From: Carallia brachiata
Lineage: Eukaryota > Streptophyta > Magnoliopsida > Malpighiales > Rhizophoraceae
NCBI GenBank assembly: GCA_021464245.1
Contig: JADCRB010000068.1
Span: forward strand, 2,538,797 to 2,602,796
Direction: 5' to 3'
DNA: 64,000 nucleotides
Below are positions 23,601 through 37,683 of the stretch, piece by piece; the stretch's first letter is position 1, and each line of letters starts with the position of its first letter. The position numbers and the translations under genes are program-made. A model generated the notes under the pieces. The model was not told the origin of the DNA and did no database searches. It saw only the letters and a program-made list of their open reading frames with translations.

Positions 23601-26600
23601 CAACTGACATATTTACCTGCCCGATGCTTATCGAGGACGTATAATAAAGTAAACAATACCTTTGTTTTTTCCACATTCGCGATGACCTTGACTTTGAAGT
23701 TACATTTATTGGTGGAACGATTTCACATGGCTCTTTTTGGTGATTCCTTGTTCATCTCCGCCAGGATCATCATTCAACCAGTCAACAGACATTTTCGTCA
23801 ATCATTGTGAAAAGCATCTTTTGACCGAAGAAAAAACATCTTACAGGAGTTGCTTGACCGGTCATTTTTTAATACTGAAAATTGGAATACGTGGTTAATG
23901 TAAACGCCACCGTCCATGAACCGCAGCTTTCAGTGTAATAGAATATTGATTGTAGAATCGTTTGATGAGCATTATTACGTAGTTAAGCAATATATGATAT
24001 TTAAAAATATATAATTAATTTAATAGCTTATCTGTTTTTTTTTTAATTTAATATATTTTTTACGATTTAATGATTCAAAATTCTACATATTAATTTTATA
24101 TCTATTATTATATGTCTATTATTACATGTTACATAACTTTTTTTTTTTTTTATACGGAGCTTGACCTTGTTGCTGGACTAAGCTTAACTGATGAAAGTGC
24201 GGTAACGTTAGAGCCCAACGTTTGGAAGGTACGGGGAGAAACTGTATGGGGTATGATCATCCACCAATTGCCAGTACCTTGCGTTGCGTTTGTGTACCGT
24301 TACTTAATTGGGCCGGGGCTCTACATGGGCCATGCAGCAAATCGCAAGCGGGAACCTCTCGAGGCTTTTGCAAACCATACATTCGGATCTGGGCTTGGAA
24401 GCCCGTCTTAGTCACGATTAACACATCTGACACTGGGTAGGAATATCACAGGGCCGGACGCTTCTCAAGGTCTTTGCGCTATATTCTTGGATCTAGGCTT
24501 GGAAGCCCATATTATTCCCCATGGACACCTCTTCAGCAGCCGCGGGCCAGGTTGCACATTGGGTCCGAATCCGATCAATCATTGCTGAAAATTCTGTTTT
24601 TGGTGCAAAGACGCATTCATCAAGTCAAGTGAATGTGTGCCCGGGGTTCAGTGGCCCAGGGTGTCCGCCAAATTCTGATTATGCCCTCTGTTTTTTTTTT
24701 TTTTTTTTAAAACAAAAAGTTTTGAAGTAAGAAGGTATCCATCCTTTAATCAGAAAATACCTATAAAATATTAGGAGTTTATAGTAAGATTTATGTGTCA
24801 TCATTCATAAAGAATTTCAATAGCAGTCAATGAGATTCATGGAGTGTATTACTTATGATAAAAAAAATGTGTACGACATTTAATTCATTTTTTTTCTTGA
24901 AAAAAAGATGAAAATAAGAGTAATGTCTCGCATACATGCTAAAAGGATTGTGCCGTTTCACTGTATATAGTGAGTAAGTGTTGCATTACATTGAATAATT
25001 GTAAAAACATATTCCTAGAATCTAGTGAGAGTGATCAATTCATTCTCATAACTATTTATACAAGAACGGATTACATTTAATCCCGCTAAATACAATTACT
25101 TCAATTCTTTACAGGCATTTCAGAAATCATCAATTTTCATGTAAGATCCCAGTTCCAAAGCTAGCAAACCTACTTCTTATCAAAATAAAGGAAATTTTAA
25201 CGTAAAGATTATCATTCATAACTTTAAATTCTTTGTCCCTGTTGTAATATTAAGCTATTGATTTCCTAGCTCTTAAGCTGAGTTCCATAACTTTCCTGTT
25301 CTGCTCATCAATGTGCCTTTATGGAATGACCAACAAATATCTGAAACGAGGAGACAGTGCGCCACCAAACGCAAAGAGGCAAAAATGTACCAAAACAATT
25401 GAGCTGTAGAGCTCTGCTGTTGTTTGCTCCAGTAAGGCTTCACTGACCACCAAAGCACAGACAGTGCGCCACCTCTCATTTATTAGTTTTGGAGGCTTAT
25501 GATTGTGTTCTATAAGCTTTAAAAATTTCAGAAAAAAGAAATAAAAGTAAAAAAACTCTCTTATCTCTCATTCGCTCTCTCGGGTTGCATGTGACTTTGT
25601 GTAGGGACTCATCCACAAAAATTTAATTGCACAATACAGAGTTGGCAGAGCCCATATGGATTGAGAGCAACTGAAATGATCAAATAAACTTCCTCAGCAT
25701 CAAAGACCATTTCTATGTCATGTATATATATATGTGTGTGTGTGTATCAACTTGTATTACTCATTATTTCATGTAAGCTTTTGCGCTGGCCATGAGGATT
25801 GGGAAGAGTAGAGATGATATAAATTCTTTGGCCTGGCCCCACTAAAATGTGCCCCATATTTATGTTCCTCACCGCGTTTTCTAATATATATCAATTTTAT
25901 TTTCACTTGCGAAGTTGTGACAAAATGATATCGTCCTGCCTGTACCTCAACTTCCATAAACAATGAAACATCTTTGTCTAATTAAATTCAATTTGAGGTC
26001 GTCGTAAAGATTGTAGGCCAGAATCATTGAGATTCTTGTGTCGTTTCTTAATGCTTGCTCGAGTCTTTGAATATAGGCAAGAGACATGAGTAGGACTGTG
26101 AAAGACAATGCGTACCTCAATGGTCCTGGCCATTTCGATTTAAATCCCTTCAAAGATTTAAAATACAATAATTGCCGACATTTTGTTGCTCAACAAAAAT
26201 CAATAACATTGTAATACAGTAATTAGTACATTGTACATTGCTCACACATTAAATAGAATTTTGGATCAATTTACCAGATAAAACGGAAAAAATAATAATC
26301 AAAAAAGAAGAGAAAGAAAGAAAATTAGTTCGTACTCGTCGGCAACAAGTAGAAGAACCCCAATATTTCTTTATCACAGGGGAAAAAAAAGAAAAAATAT
26401 GGTGGTTTTTACTTAGATAATTTCAAAATAATTAATAAATACTATGAACTATTAAATAATTGAATGTATGAAAAAATAAAAAATTGATAAATTATTGAAC
26501 TATTAAAAGATTATGTAACTATTTATTTTTACTTATGTGAAATCACTTAATTTTACTGAAAAAAAAAGAGAGAGATAAAAGATAAAAAGTTATAGGCAAA

Positions 26601-28453
26601 GCAAAGAGGATGAAAACAATAGAAAAGGAGGATAGAAATTTTTTTTTTTTTTGGTCAAAGGGACAGAAATTTATCGAGGTTGATGGGGCTGGTTACCAGT
26701 ACATTGGACCTTTGGAGTTCCAGGTGTTGACCATGGCAGTTAACAACAGTTCCGTGCCATGGATCCCATTCCCAGCAGTCCAACTCCAAGTACTCCCCCC
26801 TAATGTCCTACCCTACATACGGCGCTGCAGTAGTCGTCGCTACCCAAGTCAAACTGTTTAGGTTTTCCGTGTACAAATCTGACAGGATATTTTGCAGTTT
26901 GCACGCATCATCACAAGAAGATTGGAAGATAGTTTTTTTTTCAACCACTCGCAAGCATTTGGCAGTCCATAATATAAGATAAAGATTATAAGAATTATGT
27001 CTGGAAGAATTCGTCTTGCCTTAATGTTCTGTTTCCCTAGTATGATTTACTTTGGCAAGAAAATGTTGCAAAATAAACTAAATAGATCAATATATGATTT
27101 TCCAAACAGATGATGGGCTCACTATTAATTGAAATTTTTTCATCTTTGTAATTATAGATTAGAGATGTTCACTCCAAAAAAAAAAAAACAAGCATCGATT
27201 AAAGATGGAGAAGCCATGTTCATACTGCTCTCTGTGCAATAATCTATACGTACAACATGATAAATCCCATCTCTTTACACGAAAGAATGACTGCATTTTG
27301 TGTGTTTTTTGTTCAATGGTTCTAACCGACATTCGACTTGAGATTTTTAGTAATAAAAATAATTTCAACACCTATAAATTATAATTTTTTTAATCCTTTA
27401 AGAGATTCATTGATCTTGAAATACAAAAACAGGAGTAGCTTTTTTCATTCCTAAGATTAAATCTAAGATTTGGAGGATAAATGTTTATATTCTAACCCTT
27501 AACACCCCTGTGGGACTGTAATTCATCTTTTTTTTTTTTATCATAATAATTCTATCTTTTATTTTTTATTCTTGGTATAAAATTCAATCTGTTATTGATT
27601 TTTAAGATTTAACCCTTCAACAGGGTTTTGGGCGGGAAAACAGAAGCCCCAAAATTAACTGTACTCACGGGTCAAAATACACAATAGGAAATAAATTCAT
27701 AACACAATCCATCCAGGAGTCCCCGTTGCTTTTTGTACAGTAACTATCATCTGCAGCCTGCATGAGCAGAGATCTCAACAGTGGCACTAAATAATCTCGA
27801 TAGGGAAATCTTGCTGTCGGGGACCAGAACTTTTGTCTCATCGCAAAGAATCATCGCATGATTAAACAAAGACTAAACCCAATGGCTGTCTGGTAATATG
27901 CAAGGCACAAGAAAGACCTTTTTGCAGCCCCCACAAGAAATACCTTCTCGGTAACCAGTTTAAGCCCAACATAGGCACAGCTAAACCCTGAGACGGACGC
28001 AAAGAGTGGTAAAAAGTGAAAAGCGAATGACAGTAACTTTAATACCTGCGTGCCGTCCCTCCAATTTAAAGTGTTTAATTTAATTATTCTATTTTCCTTA
28101 GAACAAACCAATAAAATCCCTTTTTTCAAATCACCACAGAAATTATTTTTGTGTTACAGGCACAACCCACGCTACGTTAAAACCAACAAAAACATAAATC
28201 AACCCTACAACTCGAATTCATGTTTTATCAGTTGGTCGGTCATCTAGTGAAATACATGGAGACAAGAATTTTATTGCCTATTACACTTTTTCTTTTTGCG
28301 TCTTCTTTTCAGAGATCGGTTGGGGGAGCAAATTAATTTTCTTGACCCCTACTTGCATTGATATTGTTCACCTTTCTCTCTATTATCTGCCCCATCACTT
28401 TTTTTTTTTTAATTTTCTGTTTTCTCTCTCTCTCTCTCTCTCTCTTGCTCTTC
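20628..28453. other. Long gene-poor stretch
   Basis: No exon is recognised. It contains GA repeats at 21655-21710, AT-rich blocks (22150-22900, 23100-23450), a GC-richer unexplained block at 24160-24700 with the duplicated motif GGCTTGGAAGCCC, a duplicated GACAGTGCGCCACC at about 25352 and 25460, a TA/TG microsatellite at 25721-25746, and a GC-richer ORF at 26670-26860 without recognisable motifs. Confidence 0.5.
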
Positions 28454-30219
28454 TCATTCTTGCATTGGTTCCATTTTCTTCTTGTTATTGGAGCAGCCAA
28501 GGTCATCCTCTATTGGACCATAGATAGCTATCGAGTCAGACCCCTTGTAATCAGCACCGTTGGATTTGAGAAAGCTGGACCCTTTGATTTTACAATAGCC
28601 GTTCATTCTTCTCTTCTTGACATTTTTCTCTGCCCTCAGACTGTTGCTAGAAGACGTAATGATCCCGCTAGTTTCTTCACTTTCTGAGCTTGAAAATGCC
28701 GGTCAAGCACATTGACCGGCATATCCAAACTCGCCATTGTGTCAAACGCTGTCTCGTATCCTTCCATTGCTATATCTTGCATTGCATCGTAGCATTCTAA
28801 CATATGTTCCTACATTAAATCACAAACATTCTCCTGTATCAATCTTAGTAAACCCAATTGCAATTAAGGAATGTATCTAATTCTAAATCAATTTTTTTAA
28901 TTGAACAACAGAATGATTTCATTGACCCACCATCCAATGCACGGGGTTAGAAGTTAATCAAAATTTACCTTATTTACATATGCACAATTGGATATGGCAT
29001 TTCTAAAGCTTGAAAATTGCAACGGAAGGAGTTCGTGAGAGGCACAGAGAAGTGCTGAGGCAGCAATTATTGATGGTTTGAACTCCAAAAGCTTGATATC
29101 TGCACACCAAAATACAAATCCATTGAGAGTGGTCAAAAGGGGGAAAAAAAAGGGCTTACTTTACAATTGTAATTGCAGTTCTCGTTATTTTGCACTTACC
29201 CTTTTGAGCTTTGAGCATGATATCCGTTGCTCTGGCTCTAAGAGCCTGCTGCAGTTGGGGTTGTTTCAGAACAAACATGGAAATGAAGAAGGAAATGAAA
29301 GAGAAGGGAGTGATTGAGCGCATTCTCCATTTTAGAGCACCAAGTATAAGCACCTCCATTCTCTGTATTGTTTGTTTGTCAAATATGAATCTGCTGCCAC
29401 GCTGTTCGAAATGGACTACCATCAATAATTATAGGGTTGCTTCAAAGGCTATGTTTGTGCCTAATTTCCAACAAGAACTATCAACATAAAGTTTGTTTTC
29501 TTTGCAGGCATGGATAGCTATAATCTTTTTACCTGAATATCAGAAACAGAAAATTCTGTTTCCTTCATCTTTGCAGCTAGAGATACACAAGAGATTGCAA
29601 CAAGACTGATAAGCCATGGCTTTGGATGCTGTAACACCAGGGTTTAGTTAGATTTCCAAAATTAATTAGACCCAGATAAACAATCAAGAATATCATTCCA
29701 TTAACATTACAAAATACATTTCCCTTCAGCTTCTGAAATATGAAACAAAGCTCTTTTTGAAAAAAAAAATTCAGAAAGATATATTATTGAAAAAAAATTC
29801 CATATTTACACAGTTTTTGTTTCTTCTGAAACAGAACAGAAAGCGAACTTGGTGCAGAATTTTTACCATAATCTCTTGGTTGGACAGGAATCGATCCAAG
29901 TAGTTAACAGCAAGATACTGAATGAATGGATCAGAGTTGCAAGAAACCTGAAATTACGTTTAGTGACATGCTCATTAGAATACGAGTAACTGTGGAAGCT
30001 AATGCAAGCAGGGATAGATAATTGTTGTCTTATCTGCACCTGCAAGATTGAAGAGATGGCTTCTTGCCGAAAAGAGACATCGAAATCTATTGCCTTGACA
30101 TTGTTGGCGTAGTTCTGTGAAGGCATGTGATCAGATTCAGCTAAGAAAAGAGAAGAGACAACGTCAAGGTGAAGAAGCTCTTGGGAATTCGTTAGTGGGT
30201 TTTCAAGATCAAACTCCAT
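28454..30219 (-). CDS. CYCD5: D-type cyclin, CYCD5-like, six exons, with frameshift in the last exon
   Basis: This cyclin partners CDKs to promote G1/S entry in the nucleus. Exons on the minus strand: 30040-30219, 29867-29947, 29533-29628, 29200-29401, 28969-29099 and 28454-28809, all with GT-AG sites and consistent phases. The N-terminus MEFDLENPLT and FDVSFRQEAI, the cyclin-box core DPFIQYLAVNYLDRFLS, PKPWLISLVAISCVSLAAKMKE, and the second fold ITPFSFISFF and FKPSIIAASALLCASHEL match the CYCD5 group. No LxCxE motif is visible near the N-terminus. In exon 6 the strict frame ends at 28636-28638 (287 residues). If one base is added to the A run at 28693-28696, the frame continues as a Ser/Glu-rich then Lys/Arg-rich tail to a TGA at 28454-28456 (348 residues), which fits the family. 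A CT repeat lies beyond the stop. Confidence 0.88.
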
Positions 30220-33200
30220 TGATGACTCTGTTGCAGCTCACAGTAGCTTTGAGAATAGAGCACAGACAGATGTATAAAAGAAGAAGAGTATAGAAAAAAG
30301 AGAAGGTGGGAAGGGATGACAACAAAGAGAAGAAAACCGCGCCTATACAGACACAGAAATAGAGAAAGCTGTGTGTATATATATATATATGACTTGAAAT
30401 CTTGAAGTACACACACTCACTCTCTTTATGGTGGTTTGCAGATTGAAATTTGGATGAAATTGTGAGAGTTGTTGAGAAATAAAATTTTGTAAATTTCCTT
30501 TTTGTTAATATATGCATAGTACTAATTTCATCCCAAACAGGAAGTTTTAGACACTTGGAGACTTTCAGCTTTGTTGCTAAAAAATGTTTTAGTACCTAAC
30601 ATTTCAAGTTGAAACATACAAATCTATTAGGTTATGCAATTTTCTAGTCTAATTTTCGACATAATATAGGTATGCAAAAGAATTTTATCTTATTCTGTTT
30701 GCAACTTTTTCTCTTGATGTATCAATTCCCATGAGTGGATTTCATAAAACAAGTGGGAGATGAGGCGCTATGGACCGTTTTGAAAGGAATTTCTTGTAAC
30801 AAAAAAACAAAATAAACAATAACTTTTTTCCCTTGATGTACACAAGTACAAAACAAACTAATTACAAGAGCATGTGATGATCTATTGTCTTCCAAGGAAA
30901 TGGAGTTGGACTGTATCTTTTTTGAAAAATAGAGTTGGACAAAAAAAAAAAGAAAAAGAAACACGAAGTGGAAATATCATCTGTGTCTTCCTAGATGGAT
31001 AATAAACCAATACTGTGTAACATTTTAGTTTCGTGGTCTCGTCATCCTTTGACAAATTGTTGACTTTGGGGTGGTTTTGCTAGGAATTAAGTCGACGGCA
31101 TCTGTTTATTTGACCAAGTCAGAGTGATTAGCAATCATATACAAAGTTCCCATCAAATTGACGTACTAAGAATTCAGTAAGAAGACATGAATTCACAATC
31201 CAAACCTGATTTATTATTATTATTATTTTTTTTTTCCCACAAACTGATCTATTCGTGTATCGCTATGTTTTTTGAGCAGTATGTACCACCATGTTGATGG
31301 ATAGTAATCTCATTCTAGAACTAAATGAATAGGGTTTAAAAAGAGCAAGGACGAGTACTCACAATATGTACCCAGATATTTTTAAGGATGCCTAAATGAG
31401 AAAAAAAAAATTATATACCTAAATGACATAGAAATTAACTTTAAGGGAACACTTAAAAGGTTAAAAATAGGTTTAAATTTTAAGGTCCAACTAAAATCCA
31501 CAGAAATTGAATGGAGAACTTTTACGTAAAATGAAAATACACCACGTACTCTATAGAGCCCAAGTTCTTTTTTTTTTTTGGGTACATGGGAAATAAAAAA
31601 TTCAATTAGTCTATCAATTGAAAAAATTAAACACAAAGAGAAGTAAATCTGGAGGGAAAAAATAGGAATTGCAACTAAGCAGGACTCCATGAATGCCTTT
31701 TCATAACTGATCGATGCAGCACGATACATAGGTTTATGTTCCACGGCGGAAAATGAAACAACAACAGGACACGGCCTTAATTAATTGACAGGCAACATGA
31801 CAAAATTTCTCGTCGCTAATTTAACTGTACCTACCGGAATTCCATACGTATTTCATGCATATATGCTCAATATAGGCCATACAAACGAAAATATGGACCC
31901 AAAATTCTAATGTCCCGTTCATGCTATTCGACGATAAACGGACAATGACAAATTTGAAATATTGCCAATTCTGACACACCAAATCATGTAACTACCCCAG
32001 AGTGAAAGTATTCATACCTAGTTTTCAAATTAAAAAACAACTATTTTTGAAGGGTCTATACTTTTAGGATTTCACAATGAACAGTTTTTTTTTTCTTTTG
32101 GGCAGTGGCTGGTTGACAGCTTGGTATTTTGACCTTTTACGTGGAATGAGAGTGAAATGGTCCAATCCTTCCATTTAAGTGGAAAAGACTCTAAGTAGGA
32201 CAAAGTAGTGGTAGGTACATATGCACATGATATGGTTGCAGCAGAAAGATCTCGGACAGGAATTTTTTGATTAGCTTATTTTTATGTATTAAGATGCAAG
32301 TCAATGAAGAAAATGACATATGTTGAAATAATCAAGGCAATTTCAATACTTTGTCTTAAGTTTTATGCCATCAATTTATCGAAAATGTGGATGTGAGTCC
32401 AACTTCAATGCTGTTTGTCAATCAACCATGGCCACAGGGAGAAAAGCAAGGGCAAAAGCTGTTGAAAATGAAAATTAACAATTCATGGTAGTCATGCTTA
32501 ACGGCTGAAACTAATTAATAATTAGTGCTCAAATGGAACAATCGAGAGTTCAATAACCAATGGTGTTTTCTAATTCAATCATGTTAAGAGGCTAAGCAAA
32601 GGACACTCTAGAACTTCCCCATGTATAAAAGGCAAGCCTCGTTTTATTTGTTTTGTCTCTTAATATTTAAAGAGTTTAACTACAGTTCTACCTTAAATAT
32701 TATAAAAATAAATATATTCAATAGTATCTAATAATTTAATATAAATTTTTTTCCCTTTTTATTACAAAGCAGCACTATTGCGAACTGAATGTGCTGGGTG
32801 ACTCAGAGCTAAAGGAAATGGGAACAGTAGCCAAAGTCTCACTTCGAAAATCTAAACAATAATATGTATGGTCATTTTTAAGCCGGGAAAGGCCCCAACA
32901 TAACTCTCAAGTGCACCTACTTTTGAAACTCTACAACCAATCCATTTAATTCTTTGACCATTATCCCTTAGTGCTTGAAACCCACATGGAGGCACTGCTC
33001 TTTTCTTTTTTTATCTACTTTATTCGGAGGATATCATCATGCATGGATGATACTGGTTATTAAATCCTTTCTTTAACTGTTAATTCATGGGAAGAATAAT
33101 AAAATGCACGTTTATTAACCTCATCTTGACGGAAGATTAGCAACATGATTAGCACTATGATCATGGTCATTCGTACAACTCCAAATGATCAAGAGGGTGG

Positions 33201-34290
33201 TTGAGATTTAAATATCGACGATAGGCTCTGAGCCTTGACCTACTTGAGAGGGCAAAACTTGTGGGAAATTCTCAAAAAAGTCTTATCTTAATTATACGTT
33301 TATTCCCCATTTCCATATGCGCTGATAATTAGTCTGCAAGACGCAATAAGTGGGTAACAAATTAATTATCAACTGATTTCTTTTCATGTTCCTTGGGGGA
33401 ATCAATTCGTCCCGTGTTTTAGTTGATTTGCAATACAGGCAATGCGGCTGTGGACTGTTGCTGTTATTACATTCTACAGAAACTTACATTCAATATAAGC
33501 ACTGCAATAACATGCACATTATTTGTTTCATTCCCCCGAATGAATTATTGTATGTGTACTATTTGAACTACATCTACTGCTTCATTAACTTTATGAACAA
33601 ACTTTTAATTAGAACGTTTTTTAATCTTCAACTCATAGGATCCTATTTAGGATTCCAAGTTCTAAATGCAGCCACCTCTCTAGAAATTCGAAAGATAATT
33701 ATAAACTAGCTGTCAAAAAGTACGTGTAAGTAAATAAAACAAAATTCATAATTAAATTAAGCAGTAAATAAATAGTTCTTAGGGACTGGGGACAAAAAAA
33801 TTTACGGATATGTAATAGAAGTGGCCAAATCGCTTTTAAGTTTTTTCATCACTTCGAAATGCCTTTGAAGAACGTTCCATTGTTTTTTGGGTTGCTCCAA
33901 GATTGCTCCATCTAGTTCCCTTTATTTATTCATCTTTACCATGTTTCCTTTTTTTTTTTTTTTTTTTTTTTCTCCTTAACTTTTCTGGTTTAGGTGTCTT
34001 CCTCTGTTGAGTCTGTTCTGTCTGTATTGGTAAAAGAGAAAGACTAAAGACCCTGAACATAGGTCCTTTTTTTTACACTCAATGGAAGGCTTTTATCCAA
34101 TGGAATCCACTCTTTCGCTTTTCACTACTCTTTCTCACCACTGAATTCATATGTGTGGTGCAAAAACAACATTTGACTTTTGTGTGTGAACGAATATAAT
34201 TTTCTAGTAGACATGTTAACTAATTAAGTCTCCCTACTTAGGCGTAATAAAAAAAAATTAATCTAGAGTTCACTCATTTTGTTTTATGGT

Positions 34291-34405
34291 AAGTATAATT
34301 TATTCAAAATTTTACGCCATACATAAGTAAGGTTTACTTGAAATAAAAATAATTAATAAAATAAATTTATATAGTGTAAAATCACGAGTGAATTATATTA
34401 AAAAA
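34291..34405. repeat. Small foldback repeat
   Basis: TATAATTTATTCAAAATTTTACGCCATA at the left is an imperfect inverted match of the right segment ending in GTGTAAAATCACGAGTGAATTATATT. Similar segments occur at 20180-20250, 45650-45830 and 52840-52890, which suggests a dispersed AT-rich MITE family. The ends are approximate. Confidence 0.4.
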
Positions 34406-35439
34406 ATAAGTAAAAATAACAAACACCAACAAAATTTATGCTAAAATTAGAAAATCACATAAATTCTATAATTTTTGCAGTTACAAACATCACAGTTTTG
34501 GGTTATGTACACATATGTTTATCGGCTTCAAGTTAAAAGGTAAATATTTTGAGGAGGCCACTAGAACAGTACTTCGGTTGAATGAATGGCACGCTATGGG
34601 ACCGGTCCTGTAAACGGAAGAAAAATTACAGGGTGAGAAAAAGAGAGCTACGCTTGCAATCACATGATCAGACCATATTTCACGCCATGCCCCCATGCAG
34701 ATAACATCATCATTGTGTGTTTGCTTATTTTTCATGGCGGACTCCTTAGTTGGGTAGTTTTCATGGCCGACTTCTTAGTTGGGCCTTTTTGTACATGCTT
34801 ACAAAATCACATTTCTACAAGTAGTTTATTTTTATTTTTATTTTTTTTACTTTACTATTTTTTAAAATTACAACTCGAAATTTTGTAAATAGAATGCTAA
34901 GTTTTTAACCAACCAGTCTAGTGACTGTTAAGAAGCAGTTTACCTTCTTTGAATGCATTGTCATTGACTCCCTGCCATTCAGTGTAAAAAACGAAGGCAT
35001 AATCACTGCTGTGTAGTGCTGCGTTTGCAAAAGTCTGGGTCTTTGTTTGTATGTGACATGTCCTTTGCCAACTCTAATCACCTAAATTGGATCGAATTCT
35101 CGAATTTGATTGACCCATTCCAAATGTCTAGCAAGACGTAAGATGGGCTCGATTGCGGATAGAAATCACGTACTTCTCAGAGCTTAATTGACGGCTAAAA
35201 TTTCTGTCGGAGCATTCTGTTTTGTTATTTTCGATTGCGGAACATTCTCTAGTTACTGGCCCATTTCATGGACTGACCCACTGAAGAACAGTAAGCGGAC
35301 TAACAGGGTTTGAGCAAGTTCTCAACAACAATTTCTGGATTGGGCATTCCGCCTATCTCCTATACTGGTCCAGGGAATGTAAATGGACTGGGAAAGCAAA
35401 TAATAAACACACACTTTGTAAGACACGCGTACTAAATTT

Positions 35440-36235
35440 AGTATTGACAGAATTGGATTAGACTAGTCAGTTCAATTAAAAAAATTAAGAATTGAGTCTT
35501 GAACGGATCTAGTTAATTTTGAAAAACCGTTGGATTGAAGAATCGGTCAAGAATTGGATGAATGAACCGGTCGATTGAATCAAAAATCAGAGAACTGGTC
35601 CCTATTTTTCTGACGGAAACGATTTGGTTCAAAGAGAAAAAAACACCAAAAAAATGAAAAAAAAATATTAAAATACTAGCATACGTTAGTGAAAATTAAT
35701 TAACATTTTACCTTATTAAATATCTATAGGTCTACTTTCTCTCAAAAGTCATTAATATATTTCAATTTTTTAAAAATAATTAATAGATTATCATTTTCAA
35801 AAATAATTAATATGTTTCTATTTTACCAAAAATATTCACTACTTTACAAATATATAAATGATATATTTTTAAAAATAAATTAAATGAGTTATTAATGTTC
35901 AACGGTAATTTTTTGAAATATATGTTAAAGTATATTATAAAAATACAAATTTATAATTTGTAAGAAAAGATTAATAAGTTTTCATTTTAAAATAAATTAT
36001 AAATCATATATATTAAAGGTTACAAATATTATATATATATATATATAATACATATATCTTATATAATATTACATTTTAAATATTAATATATTAGATAAAT
36101 GTATATAATTATTTAAATTTTATATATTTAATATTAAATACCAGTTTTACGGGTTCAACTATAACTAATTCGGTTGAACCGATTGAACTTTGAACTTTTG
36201 AATTTTTCAGTTCTTAAAATCTTGACCAAACTACA
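35440..36235. mobile_element. Degenerate CCGGTT-type hAT-like element
   Basis: Both edges carry sequence of the ACCGGTT/GGTTGAACCG type, and the centre is strongly AT-rich. This is the same design as the better preserved elements at 46686, 47584 and 61736. I could not define matching termini or a target-site duplication, so the boundaries and the hAT assignment are inferred from similarity of composition and motifs. Confidence 0.35.
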
Positions 36236-36646
36236 AGTGGGTCGCAGGTCCAATTTACTCGTACCAAAGGCCACTCCATGTTTTTTTAAACTTAGACTAC
36301 ATAACAAATCAATAAAATACATGCAAGAATTATATAGTCTATTCAATAATTTATTTTATTTATTTATTGATATTTAAATTTAATAATTTTTTAAACATGC
36401 ACTCATCGCGTTGCTTCCACTGCATTGCCATCAAAATCTTTTTTTTTTGTTTGACAGTGTATGAAACTTTTTTGTTGGTGGAAATAATGGTTCGGGAGCT
36501 TTCTTTAATAACATTATTCATTTTAAATGTGCATTCTTGTCCTCCGAAGTCTTGATCTTTTCCTTCTAACCTGACTTCACTATCTGTTGCAAGGACTATA
36601 TACTATTCACTTATTCAAATTTTATAACTAAATTTTACCTTGAACT

Positions 36647-37683
36647 TTTTTTTGACAGGAATAAAATATTATATTAATAATTATCAAAGAGCGTACATCA
36701 AAATATCGCATAGGCATTGGGAATACTTGCATAATGCAAGAGTACAATTCAGCTTAATGGCCTACAATTCATCCGATCACTCGAACATTTCAAGGACTGT
36801 GTTCGAAACCCAAAAAGAAATAATCTTCTGATGAGGATACAAACCGACCATTGACTAAACTTAATTAACGACGAGGAGTTACCTAAATCTAATCTAGTCG
36901 GATAAGATTGGTCAAAACAATATATACCGCACCTAAGCGGACCCGTGATGGAAATTGATGAGCAATATCAAACACCAAATTCCTGCAAAATAAAAATATA
37001 TCTTACATAGATGCAATAACACAACACCCAAAACAAGCAAACACAGCAAATATCTTCCCAAAAAGCTCCTGGGGAGTCAAAAAAATTGCTAAGCAGTAGC
37101 AACGGTGGTGATTGGCCGGAATGGATGGCGATCGGCGCCATGCCGAAAGGAGGCGACGACGGATCAAAGAAGGGTAGCAGCATCTGGGATATGGCCAGTG
37201 GTAACAGGAGGAAAGATGGGGTGGGGGGCGGCACCAGCAAAAGACTTGGCGGCCAGAGAGGCATCAGCAGCGCCAGTGCTGGTGTCGGCACCATCTTCAA
37301 CACTAACATAAATCGCCTTGTTAACTGTGCCGGCGACATGTAGAACGACGCCGGCCGAAGAGTCAGAGTTGGAATCGATGCCGGCAGCCAGTACAGCGCC
37401 TCCAATGACGGCAGACACGGTGGCTCCGACGACGAACACAACCACTCTGACGACGGATAAAGCAGCAGAAACGGCAGAAAGAGAGGCAGCACTTATGCAG
37501 CCGTCAATCTAGTATTGGGAAGATCTTGGTGGCTTTATTTGATTTAGATTTGGAGTGGCTGGCCAGCGGTGGTGGTGTGCCACCGCCGGCCAGTGAAGTG
37601 TGGATGAAGATGGTTTGTTGGTGAGTCAAGAGAGATGAAAAAGAGAGTATTTTTTAGAGAGATAAGTGTTTTGGATAAGTGTG
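36647..37683 (-). mobile_element. Poly(A)-tailed non-autonomous retroposon, copy 2
   Basis: This is flanked by a perfect 18-bp target-site duplication, TAAATTTTACCTTGAACT, at 36629-36646 and 37684-37701. On the minus strand it begins with a pyrimidine-rich leader containing CTCTCT and runs through a GC-rich section with GCCGGCGGTGGC. It ends CCTGTC followed by poly(A), the T run at 36647-36653. The design, orientation and 3' terminus match copy 1 at 6353-7414, but the internal sequence is quite different, so they are distinct members. The GC-rich part holds a 174-codon ORF (36968-37492, -) with no recognisable domain; the alternative frame is Ala-rich. No reverse transcriptase is present, so mobilisation in trans by a LINE is inferred. 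The intact duplication implies a fairly recent insertion. Confidence 0.85.

Larger units (their letters stand above)
30220..36646. other. Intergenic stretch between cyclin D5 and the second retroposon
   Basis: The first 200 bases should include the cyclin promoter and 5' UTR, with a TA run at 30372-30390. The rest is gene-free AT-rich DNA. It includes a small foldback at 34291-34405, a T-rich tract at 33950-33972 and a degenerate hAT-like element at about 35440-36235. ORFs at 31382-31744 and 33386-33709 show no known domain. Confidence 0.5.

Noticed and set aside
26610..26861. 83-codon plus-strand ORF in a GC-richer patch
   Set aside because: It begins in a low-complexity stretch, has no known motif and no plausible splice partners.
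33386..33709. 107-codon plus-strand ORF
   Set aside because: No domain, AT-rich composition like its surroundings, no promoter or exon structure; likely chance.
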